In this document: positions 56,591-64,000 of the stretch, piece after piece
Layout of the letters: the number at the start of each line of letters is the position of its first letter
Position numbering within the stretch: position 1 is the stretch's first letter
NCBI GenBank assembly: GCA_029449245.1
Contig: JANATF010000002.1
Coordinates: 2,976,001-3,040,000 of the forward strand
Reading direction: 5' to 3'
DNA: 64,000 nt
DNA from: Mortierella alpina
Taxonomy: Eukaryota; Mortierellomycota; Mortierellomycetes; Mortierellales; Mortierellaceae
Made by a program: the position numbers and the translations under genes
The notes under the pieces: generated by a model
Database searches by the model: none
Told to the model about the DNA's origin: nothing
Seen by the model: the letters and a program-made list of their open reading frames with translations, nothing else

Positions 56591-57235
56591 ATGACCTCCA
56601 GAACCATTCTTTCACCCAGTTTGAGGCCCCTCCGCAGGAGGTCCAGCGGTCCTGACTCGCGCCAGCAGTCACCACTGTTGGAGCCGCTGAGTCCTGCCGG
56701 TAGTCCAGCTGGAGAGCGCGATACCACGTTCGTTCAGGACTCGGACGAAGGTGGGTTCGAGCTCAGTCAGGCCGTTGCCAGTCCGTCGCCAGAGTTGTCG
56801 CCCTTGTCCTCTCCCGCTAGTCCAGGTGGCGCCGGTGGAGAGATCACAGGGCCTCCCACTTATGAGGCCCCTGATCCTGAAGCAGAGCCTAGGGGGCAGG
56901 ACGTCGGTGTCTTGTGGTTTTGGAAGCTCCAAGGGAACTTGCACACCACGATCGAGCGACTCGCGCTGCTCGAGGAGCGGATCTTGCACCACGAGGTGAG
57001 CGTTGAGGACAGGGCCGGTCTCCAGCGGATGTGGGACGTGCTTCAGAGTGACAAGGTGGGCCTCCAAGAGCGTCTGCAGCAACTAGTGCTGCAGTTGTGT
57101 CCTCAGCAAGAGCAGTACGCCGCCATGGTGCAGGAACACGCAGAAGCGGTTCGGCGGTTGGAAGAGCGAGTCAGAGAGCAGGGCGCTCTGGCCCGGGCGT
57201 ACTGGTCCAGGCTCGAGGCGTATAACAAGAAGTAG
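56591..57235 (+). CDS. antisense ORF inside the LINE, coiled-coil protein
   Basis: 214 residues on the strand opposite to the reverse transcriptase, ending 74 bp from its stop, so the two frames converge. The N-terminal half is Ser/Pro-rich (SPLSSPASPGG); the C-terminal half (about residues 105-210) is a leucine- and Glu/Gln-rich probable coiled coil (GNLHTTIERLALLEERILHH, RRLEERVREQGALARAYW). The frame is open upstream to 56333; MTSRTILSPSLRPLRRR is preferred because a pyrimidine-rich promoter-like tract precedes it. No family was recognised. It might be a second element-encoded protein, a captured host gene or an older resident gene carried along. Confidence 0.6.
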   Translation: MTSRTILSPSLRPLRRRSSGPDSRQQSPLLEPLSPAGSPAGERDTTFVQDSDEGGFELSQAVASPSPELSPLSSPASPGGAGGEITGPPTYEAPDPEAEPRGQDVGVLWFWKLQGNLHTTIERLALLEERILHHEVSVEDRAGLQRMWDVLQSDKVGLQERLQQLVLQLCPQQEQYAAMVQEHAEAVRRLEERVREQGALARAYWSRLEAYNKK

Positions 57236-57309
57236 AAAAAATAAAAGATAAAAATAAAGAGTAGGAAGAATCCAAAGAACAAGGGTGAATAGCGACAGAA
57301 ACCAAGCAG

Positions 57310-60291
57310 TTACTCGAGGTCGACAGGGTCGTCTACCGAGAGGGCTTCCTGGTCCTGCAGCACCCACATGTCCCCAAAGGAGATGGTATCGTCAGACACC
57401 ACAATGTGGGGCGGGTGGTGCCATTCAGCCTTGAAGACTTTGTAGTGGTGATCTGGGTCCGGAGGTTCTCGTGGTTGTCGGGCGCCAGTTCTGGGCACTC
57501 GCTCCCGTTCACGCTGATCCTTGTGTAGTGCTCGGACGAGTTCAAGCCGACCGCGGGACTGGAAAGCGGCGAGGGCCATCCATGATAGTTGGTTGGGCCT
57601 CAGAGGCTCACCGTCCCCTAACTTGCAGTAAGTACGGTAGATGGCATGCGTTACGACCGAGTGGAGATGGATTACGATAGTGGGCAGTGCAGTGGTTGCT
57701 GGCCAACAGAGGATCAACTGAAGACCGTCGTCACTTAGCTGCTGCTGTGGCAGCAACTGCTGCAGCCATCGTAGGGCCTGTGTCCAGAGTACCAGGACCG
57801 ACGGGCACGAGTGAAAGGCGTGGCGACGGGTCTCAAAGGGTGGGTCGAGGTCGGGATCGGCTATCTTGCATCTCCTACAACCAGGTGAGGGTGAGTCTTC
57901 GTATCCAAAGTTGCTCTTGATACCGTGGGTGTATATCTTGCGGTGAGCAATGAGGTACAGAAAGTCCTTCTCATTGGTGCGACGTTGACGGCAGTGGAGG
58001 CGAGAGAAAAAGACTGTCCACTGGGCATCGGGTAGTGAGATCTCGGCTGCCTTCTGTGCTTCAGCGATGTCCTTGGGTGTTGGGACTGGGTCAATGGTGG
58101 GGTCATTTGTAGCCGCCATCGCGCGCGCTGTCCTCAAGTCCAGTTCGACCCTGGCTGCTGTGTCTGGCGTGATATCACGGAGGGGTAGGTTGGCAAAGAT
58201 GGGCGCCTGGAGGGAGAGCTTTGAGGGTCGAGGTCTCGCCTTGTGAGCCTCAAGCGCCTTCTCATCCAGGTACTGCCGAGCCGTCCTGACCGTGAACTCA
58301 GATATAAGGTATTTGTCGCCGTATTTAGTGTGGCCGCCAATCTTCGAGTCCGCGTTCTTTTTTTGAGCAAGTGAGACCGCTTCCATGGGAGATATGTCCT
58401 TGACGTCCAGTTTGGCGAAGGCTGTGGTGGCCTGTGCTGTAGTCGAGGAGTGCATGGGGCCACCCACGATGGCCTGCTGTATAGTGGGAGTCGCAAGAAA
58501 GGATTCAGTAGCATCAACGTCATTGAGGCCATAGCATCCTTGGGCCGACAACGTAAAGAGCCGTCTCCAGCGGGTGCGTTGAGTTCTCCATCGCGCTAAC
58601 CATTTCGCCTTCAGGGCCTGGCATTGAGTCTCAGGGTTGATGAGGCCCCAGCCCCCGTCTTTCCGAGGCAGGCGGTACCATGACAACGAGACCCTAGCTG
58701 GTTTGTCGTGCCAGAGGAGGGCCTTTGTGATGGTGTCAACTGCCTTGAAAAACTTTTTGCTGAACGTATAAAAGGGGGCAACGTGCCAGAGTTTGGATAA
58801 CAGATATGTGTTGGCGGCCGTGACCCGCCCAGCGAACGACAGGCGCCTCCTGTGCCACGCTTGGACTGTGGACTTGAGGTCCTCCAGAATGGCCTTTTCG
58901 ATGGGCACCATAAGACGCCCTGAGGGTTGTATGATGACCCCCAGGTGGGTGAACGGGTCCTCGAATGGTTTGACTGTAAAGGACGGGAAGACAATGGTTG
59001 TCGTCGCCCCCCTAGTGAGTGGTATTACCTCCGTTTTGTCCTGGTTGACCTTGGCGCCGGATGCCTTCTCGTGAAGTTCGATCGCTCGCAGTGCGTGCTG
59101 CTCGTCTCCAGGCTGGATAAACAAATTGGTGTCATCGGCAAAGGCTGCGACTTTGAAGCCCATGTCCTCGACTCTAATGCCACTCGCGTGCCTGTGGTAG
59201 TACAGGAGGAAGGGCTCCAGGACAAAATTGAATAAGATTGGTGCAAGAGGGTCTCCTTGCCGGAGACCTCGTTCGACTGGGTAGGGAGCTGATTGTCGGC
59301 CATTGATGAGGAGTCTGGCTGTCAGATTGGTGTAGCAGCATCTGATCCAATTGCGCATCCTGGCTCCGAATCCAAATGTCACCAACACCCTGGAGAGGTA
59401 CCCCCACTCCACTCTATCGTACGCCTTCTCCTGGTCCAGTGAGAGGATCGCGTAATCACCGTGGGATCCGTCGTTGACGTACTGTGACAGGAGCTCGATA
59501 AGCATAACATTATCATGGCCCTGTCTACCTGGGATAAAGCCTGTCTGCCACGGTTTGATGACCGTTTTGGCGACTGGGTTGATCCTGTTCGTCAAAGCCT
59601 TTGTGAAGATCTTGTAGTCAGTCTGTGTGAGTGAGATCGGTCGGTAGTTTTTCATCTCCTCCTTGCAGGCTTTTTTGTGGATCAGAGTTGTGAGGGCGAT
59701 CCCGTGCGAGGTTGGATGTGCGCCGTCAGTGTCCGTGATCGAGTTGAACATCTCCAGAAGGATAGGGGCAACGTCATGTTTGAAAGTTTTGTAAAATTCA
59801 TAAGGGAGGCCGTCCGATCCTGGTGAAGAGCGAAGGTCCATAGAGTCGATTGATTTTTTAATCTCCTGCAATGTCAGATCTTCATCCAGGATGGCACTGC
59901 AGTCCGGTAGGATCTTCCTCTCCACGCACTCCAGGAGCGTGTCCTGTGCGGTGGTATCCGTTGGTTGAGACGCGTATAGTTGAGTGTAAAACTGGCGAGC
60001 AATCGAGTCCATCTCCTCCGGGACTTGGGTGCTGACTCCTGAACTAGACTTTAGTGCTTTGATGTCCTTCCTCTGGCGCTCTCGCTTGAGGTTGTCGGTA
60101 AAGAAGGGTGAGGCCTTCTCGCCTTCCTCCAGCCAACGGACCTTGGCCAAAGTAGCCGTGTGTTGCATCGCGTCAGCCTCCAGGCGTTCTAGTTCAGCAA
60201 GAGCATCCAGACGATGACAAAGGGCTTCAGACGAGTTCGGGTTTTGGTTGAGGAGTATGTCTGCCTCCTTCAGAGTCTTCTGCCTTTCCAT
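57310..60291 (-). CDS. LINE reverse transcriptase, endonuclease-less truncated ORF2
   Basis: 993 codons without a stop. RT motifs are in order: NYRPISLTQTDYKIFTKAL, WQTGFIPGRQGHDNVMLIEL, AILSLDQEKAYDRVEW, RGLRQGDPLAPILFNF and the catalytic FADD (AAFADDTNLF). A thumb-connection region and a C-terminal CCHC-like knuckle (CRRCK, then HAFHSCP) follow. The style is that of the L1/Tx1 group. The first ATG (60291-60289) lies inside the duplicated tRNA sequence, not in the element; the natural protein would begin further upstream with an endonuclease domain that is absent here. It would encode RT activity, but the copy is unlikely to retrotranspose on its own. Confidence 0.93.
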   Translation of the reverse strand: MERQKTLKEADILLNQNPNSSEALCHRLDALAELERLEADAMQHTATLAKVRWLEEGEKASPFFTDNLKRERQRKDIKALKSSSGVSTQVPEEMDSIARQFYTQLYASQPTDTTAQDTLLECVERKILPDCSAILDEDLTLQEIKKSIDSMDLRSSPGSDGLPYEFYKTFKHDVAPILLEMFNSITDTDGAHPTSHGIALTTLIHKKACKEEMKNYRPISLTQTDYKIFTKALTNRINPVAKTVIKPWQTGFIPGRQGHDNVMLIELLSQYVNDGSHGDYAILSLDQEKAYDRVEWGYLSRVLVTFGFGARMRNWIRCCYTNLTARLLINGRQSAPYPVERGLRQGDPLAPILFNFVLEPFLLYYHRHASGIRVEDMGFKVAAFADDTNLFIQPGDEQHALRAIELHEKASGAKVNQDKTEVIPLTRGATTTIVFPSFTVKPFEDPFTHLGVIIQPSGRLMVPIEKAILEDLKSTVQAWHRRRLSFAGRVTAANTYLLSKLWHVAPFYTFSKKFFKAVDTITKALLWHDKPARVSLSWYRLPRKDGGWGLINPETQCQALKAKWLARWRTQRTRWRRLFTLSAQGCYGLNDVDATESFLATPTIQQAIVGGPMHSSTTAQATTAFAKLDVKDISPMEAVSLAQKKNADSKIGGHTKYGDKYLISEFTVRTARQYLDEKALEAHKARPRPSKLSLQAPIFANLPLRDITPDTAARVELDLRTARAMAATNDPTIDPVPTPKDIAEAQKAAEISLPDAQWTVFFSRLHCRQRRTNEKDFLYLIAHRKIYTHGIKSNFGYEDSPSPGCRRCKIADPDLDPPFETRRHAFHSCPSVLVLWTQALRWLQQLLPQQQLSDDGLQLILCWPATTALPTIVIHLHSVVTHAIYRTYCKLGDGEPLRPNQLSWMALAAFQSRGRLELVRALHKDQRERERVPRTGARQPREPPDPDHHYKVFKAEWHHPPHIVVSDDTISFGDMWVLQDQEALSVDDPVDLE

Positions 60292-60424
60292 TGGGCCAGC
60301 AGACCATTTTCTTGCTTGGTAAGAGGCATAAGGTTTGAGTGCTATATATACTAGTAGTCAAATCATCGTCAATTACAGATATTTTGGTCAATAAGAAAGG
60401 GTTGGCTGGGAAATAACGTCAAAG

Positions 60425-61090
60425 GTGAGTGGCAATAACGATGATCTATACCGAGGATTGGTACCCATACTTTTGGCTACAATATGGGCAGGAATGTTCG
60501 TGACAAGCCATAGCACCGCAAGATACATGGTTGCACGGTTTGTGCAGGCCATCGAGGAGTACATGCGCAAATGGATCTGGAACAGTCGATGCGAACTCAC
60601 TGTCGACTGGGAGAAATCGGAAGGAATTACCACTGTGAGCAAACGCGCCCGAGGACGCACGAGTGTTGGGGACCACTCTGGGAGCAGTGGTGATTTCTCT
60701 GATCTATCCTTGAGACAGGGACTAGCGGTTGATGTGAAAGTGACAAATGCTGCAGCGGACGAGCGAGTCATTGGAAATTTTCAGGGGAAGAACACACTCA
60801 ATGTTATGGAACGCCTTGGGAGGTTGCAAAGTTTGTTTTTGATCGACGACTCCGACTAAAAGTGGCCTAGTGTCCAACAGGTCACGTAGAGGACGGGTCC
60901 GGCCGTTCATGCGTCTGGGGTTATGGACGCGGAGGGATACTGGCCGGCGCGGGCTGGCGCGGCAGTAACGGGGGAGCCGTGGTTGCTCAACTAACGGCCT
61001 AGTCCTACATAGTTTTGAATCGCCCTCCTATCATGCTCCCAGGGATCGTAGTTATCAAAAAAAAAAAAAAAAGTGAGTGGCAATAACGAT
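60425..61090 (+). mobile_element. second LINE tail with poly(A) and 18-bp TSD
   Basis: An 18-bp direct repeat GTGAGTGGCAATAACGAT is found at 60425-60442 and 61073-61090. Between them a plus-strand fragment encodes about 135 residues up to a stop at 60859, followed by a GC-rich 3' UTR and A16 at 61057-61072. The encoded YMRKWIWNSRCELTVDWEKS looks like the C-terminal end of a LINE ORF2. This is a strongly 5'-truncated insertion in the opposite orientation to the large LINE and 120 bp from it. Confidence 0.88.
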
Positions 61091-61198
61091 TCTTTGCGGT
61101 CGTGTCAGATGGGCAAAGAGCGAGGCCCTGGCATCATGATCGGAGGTCTAGCAGAGGCACAATATCGCTTATTGGCATGGTCTTCGGATAGTAAGCTA

Positions 61199-61377
61199 TT
61201 GGCTCAACTCAAATGTATTTTTTTTCACGGGTGATAATTATAAAATTATGCCAGTCGTGCACTTAGAGGAAGGTCATCATCCAGCGCCCCAGAATTGCAT
61301 GCTGCACATTCGTAATCGTACGCCCGAATGTTTGTATAATTATCACCCGTGAAAAAAAAACATTTGAGTTGTGCCAA
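61199..61377. mobile_element. MITE with ~44-bp inverted ends and TA duplication
   Basis: The ends read TTGGCTCAACTCAAATGT and, inverted, ACATTTGAGTTGTGCCAA; similarity extends inwards to GGGTGATAATTATA with one mismatch and one indel in a T run. The dinucleotide TA flanks each side (61197-61198 and 61378-61379). The size of 179 bp and the TA target fit a Tc1/mariner-type non-autonomous element. Confidence 0.82.
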
Positions 61378-61881
61378 TATCGAATAAACGATACGCAACT
61401 GGTAGTGCTCGGGGTTGAGGGTGGTGAGCAGTTTGAGGGCGGTGAACCGTTGGGGTGAGGCTGCTGCGCTGGTGGCAGTCAACGAGCGAGCCTCATCGGA
61501 GAGCGACAATGACAGCGAGCCCCGAGGCACGCCTGTGATGGTGCATGCTGGCACGGATGACGAGGAGCATGGTGAAAGAGGAATGTAGTTGGGGGAAGAA
61601 GACCTGCTCTCTGCTTCTGAAGAGGAGAGAGAGAAAGAAATGAGAAAGCCGCCCTGGGCCTGGATTTCAGTTCCTTATTTGCCAGCCGAGAGCAGCAACA
61701 TCAATACGCTCGACCACATCGAGTCGGCTTTCGTCGCGTTGCGCGTGTGTCTGCTTACTAAACCGCTCTCTGTAGATGTGGGTGCAGACGAAGAAGGTGC
61801 TGAAGAAGCTGAAGTTTTTATTATATACAATTTGCTTTGCGCTTTGGATCCTTTTCCTAGAAGGGCACGAACTGCTGCTAC
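61378..61881. other. intergenic, 3' flank of SEC61
   Basis: Contains a minus-strand open frame of about 60 codons from 61554 that runs into the MITE (MPACTITGVPRGSLSLSLSD), with no recognised domain; it may be a relic. Otherwise nothing supported. Confidence 0.4.
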
Positions 61882-63933
61882 TCAGAACGCAAGGGCATCG
61901 CCAGAGTTCTCCATGCTCTCCTTAACAAACATCTCCCAGTACTGATAGATGATGGTCGTGCACAGCAAGATACCGGTACCAGATCCAATAGCACCAATCA
62001 AGTCGGCAAAGACTGAGACAGCTCCCAGAACAGCACCACCAAAGGCAGCAGCGGTGGGGATGACGCGCTTCAGCTCCTTGTACATCGAGGCATCACGGTG
62101 ACCAGCCATGACCATGTTCTGATCCTTCAGCTGCTTGGCGACATCGCGCGCAGATGAGCCAGAGACTTCGATCCAAGTCTTGGACAAAAGAGCGCATGCC
62201 GTCAGCATGAAGGTGACATAGACAACGGTGTGAATGGGATCCAGGAGAGCCTCAGAGATACTATGAGGGGGTGAGATGTAATAAGCTAAACCGCCCGAGG
62301 CAATCATCTGGTTGGTACCTTGGTATGGAGTCCAGGTGCCGAAAATGCGGACAAGGATGTTCTCGGGGAAGCGGTTGAAGACCATCTGCGAGATCATGAA
62401 CATGTTGGAGGTCAAGGCGGACTGCAGCATGATGGGCATGTTAGACGTGTAGAACAACTTGATGGGGTAGTTGCCACGCTGGCCGCGGAAGCGAGAGGAC
62501 TTGACAGGCAGCTCGACGCGGAAACCCTGGAGGTAGATGACAATGCCAAAGACGAGGATGGTGGCGAGGAGGTTCATGACGTTGGGCAAATTCTGGCGGT
62601 AGAAAGCCTCCTTCAAGGCGCGAGATTTGTTGGATCGGGTGAAGAGGAGGTGGAAGAGGGCAATCAAGGCACCCTCGAACTCGGGGCCATTGCCAAAGTT
62701 GTAGGTAGTGGGGCTCAGGGCCTTCCAGAGAATGGTCTCGCAAACGTTGGTGGCGATGAAGAGTGAGATACCCGAACCCAAGCCGTAGCCCTTCTGCAAG
62801 AGCTCATCCAGCAAGACGACAATGACACCGGCAACAACCAGCTGGAGGATGAGGAGCAAGCAGATACCGGCCCCGAGATCCGAGGGTCTTCCGTACAATC
62901 CGTTCATGACCGAGACAGTAGCCTGGCCAAAAGCGATCAAGACAGCAAACAATTTCTGGGCACCGTTGAAAAGCGAGCGATCCTCCTTGAGGCTGTAGTC
63001 GACTTCGATCAGGTTGGCACCAGCCAAGAGCTGCATGAACATGCCGGAGGTGACAATGGGGGTGATACCGAGCTCCATCAACGTTCCTCTGTTGGAGGCG
63101 AGGATAGCACGCATCCAGTACAGTGGATCAGAAGAGTCTGAGGACATGATTCCGTACAGAGGGACCTGGGAGCAGACCAAGAAGATGAAGAGGGTGACGG
63201 CAGTCCAGAGCACCTTCTGCCTGAATGGGATCTGTGTGGTTCAAGGAGTCAACAGACGCAGAGAGTCAGAAAAAAAAAGGAGTTAGCTTCATTCTCTGAA
63301 ATCACCAAATGAATCCTCGCCAGTCTGCCCACAAGCGCAATACGAAAGCGATGATCGCCTCCGAAGGAATAGCTACTTGATACATCCGACTGATCCACGC
63401 CCAGCATCAATCTGCTGACGGAGCACCGTACCTTTCGTTCTGGGGCGGCAATCTCTGGCAAAACAGCCATGAAAGGCCTGATCAAGTGCAAGAAGCGGAC
63501 TAGACGGGTCGAGATTGTCAAGAAGGAAGGGGAAGTCAGTATTAGGCAGGCGGGTTTAGCATGACGCTGGGGCGAGCTCAGCGCAGAGTGCACGAAAACG
63601 AGAGAACGCTTTGGATCAGATGAATCTGATCACTAAATCCTGCACATCCATAATTCTTCCACGCCCGAACGTTCATTGTCGACAGCGATCGTCTACCAAG
63701 CACCTCCTGTCAACAAAAACTGCAGCAGAGAGTGGCAAAGACAGAAAGTAAAAGTCCAGAGAGACCCATAGCTCATTGTCTATGAAGATTAGGTGGAGTT
63801 GAGCCTGTCCTGGGTGAGTTTTCCTGATCATCTAATCCAGCTCGTGCATTCCCGTGGCAGTCTCGTCCTAGGCAAACCGCTGCTTTCGGTGGAGAGAGGC
63901 GACACCGAGTCCAGACAACTTACAGCCAGCCAT
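61882..63933 (-). CDS. sec61: Sec61 alpha, ER protein translocon channel
   Basis: Three exons close to 475 residues: 63933-63924, 63499-63432, 63231-61882. The 10-nt first exon gives MAG, and splicing yields [20 protein letters not shown], then [20 protein letters not shown], the conserved Sec61 N-terminus. Family marks include [20 protein letters not shown] (plug region), [58 protein letters not shown] (ribosome-binding loop) and [20 protein letters not shown]. Ten membrane helices are expected. It forms the co-translational import channel with the beta and gamma subunits. The upstream region carries a telomere-repeat-like box next to the start codon. Length and residue identity leave little doubt. 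Confidence 0.97.
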
Positions 63934-63949
63934 GCTGAGGGTGATGAGG

Positions 63950-63962
63950 TTTAGGGTTAGGG
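63950..63962 (-). promoter_or_regulatory. telo-box-like element upstream of SEC61
   Basis: The plus strand reads TTTAGGGTTAGGG, so the sense strand of SEC61 has CCCTAACCCTAAA about 17 bp before the ATG. Telo-boxes of this kind are found in promoters or leaders of translation-related genes in several eukaryotes. It could also be chance or sit in the transcribed leader. Confidence 0.5.
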
Positions 63963-64000
63963 AAAGGAAAAGGAGTAAGAGGAGTGAGGGTGGTGAGGGA

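Larger units (their letters stand above)
55525..60305 (-). mobile_element. 5'-truncated non-LTR retrotransposon (LINE) in a tRNA-Arg gene, with 24-bp TSD
   Basis: The element occupies 55549-60281 and is bounded by an exact 24-bp direct repeat, 55525-55548 and 60282-60305, which equals nucleotides 1-24 of tRNA-Arg. The element is read on the minus strand: reverse transcriptase at the 5' side, then a 1.76-kb 3' region containing an opposite-strand frame, with AATAAA about 20 bp from its 3' end. The endonuclease and any ORF1 expected upstream are missing, so the copy is 5'-truncated. Identical duplications and an unbroken RT frame indicate a recent insertion. After insertion the downstream tRNA copy is complete. 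Confidence 0.92.

Noticed and set aside
62320-62766. 148-codon plus-strand frame opposite SEC61
   Set aside because: A shadow of the strongly conserved SEC61 coding strand.
63950-63962. The TTAGGG units near the right edge as a chromosome end
   Set aside because: Only two units are present, they lie next to the SEC61 start codon, and ordinary sequence continues after them.

Overview
The window looks like nuclear DNA of an early-diverging filamentous fungus, most likely Mucoromycota and probably Mortierella-like. The evidence is roughly even base composition, many short GT-AG introns, fungal proteins such as a Mig1/CreA-type zinc-finger factor and carboxypeptidase Y, and several genes shared with animals but absent from the model yeasts: a WNK kinase, a CHFR with the animal-type C-terminus, a BARD1/BRCA1-type RING protein and an MFSD1 transporter. 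The taxon is inferred; no rRNA or other marker is present.

Layout. Bases 1-3400 hold a satellite of about 12 units near 293 bp, cut by the left edge. Bases 5.4-21.8 kb are gene-dense: a single-pass membrane protein, the PP2A scaffold subunit (-), a WNK kinase (+), an unrecognised 394-aa protein (+), an MFSD1-like transporter (+) and CHFR (-). Bases 22.5-39 kb carry carboxypeptidase Y, a PRXL2-type thioredoxin-fold protein, a GNAT acetyltransferase, the telomere protein Rap1, an alpha/beta hydrolase, an ATP-dependent DNA ligase with a PBZ zinc finger, a perfect 283-bp-arm palindrome holding two tRNA-Tyr genes, a BARD1-like RING protein and the GPI transamidase subunit PIG-U. The decapping scaffold EDC4 (39.3-44.2 kb) and a Mig1/CreA-like factor (45.8-47.1 kb) follow. 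A gene-poor stretch of about 7 kb leads to a histidine phosphatase, then a cluster of mobile elements around a tRNA-Arg gene (55.5-61.4 kb), and the window ends with SEC61 alpha.

How the genes relate. Most are independent housekeeping genes. Four genome-maintenance genes lie within 18 kb (CHFR, Rap1, DNA ligase-PBZ, BARD1-like), and two of them end in poly(ADP-ribose)-binding-type zinc fingers. That suggests PAR-directed repair and checkpoint control in this organism, although linkage in a fungus need not mean function. WNK and PP2A-A are divergently transcribed from one 1.3-kb interval. The mobile elements are well resolved by target-site duplications: a LINE in the tRNA-Arg gene (24 bp), a second LINE tail (18 bp), two Mutator-like foldback MITEs (9 bp each) and one TA-flanked MITE.

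Exon coordinates were worked out by hand from splice signals, reading phase and protein-family alignment from memory. Every multi-exon model given here closes in frame, but none has transcript support.
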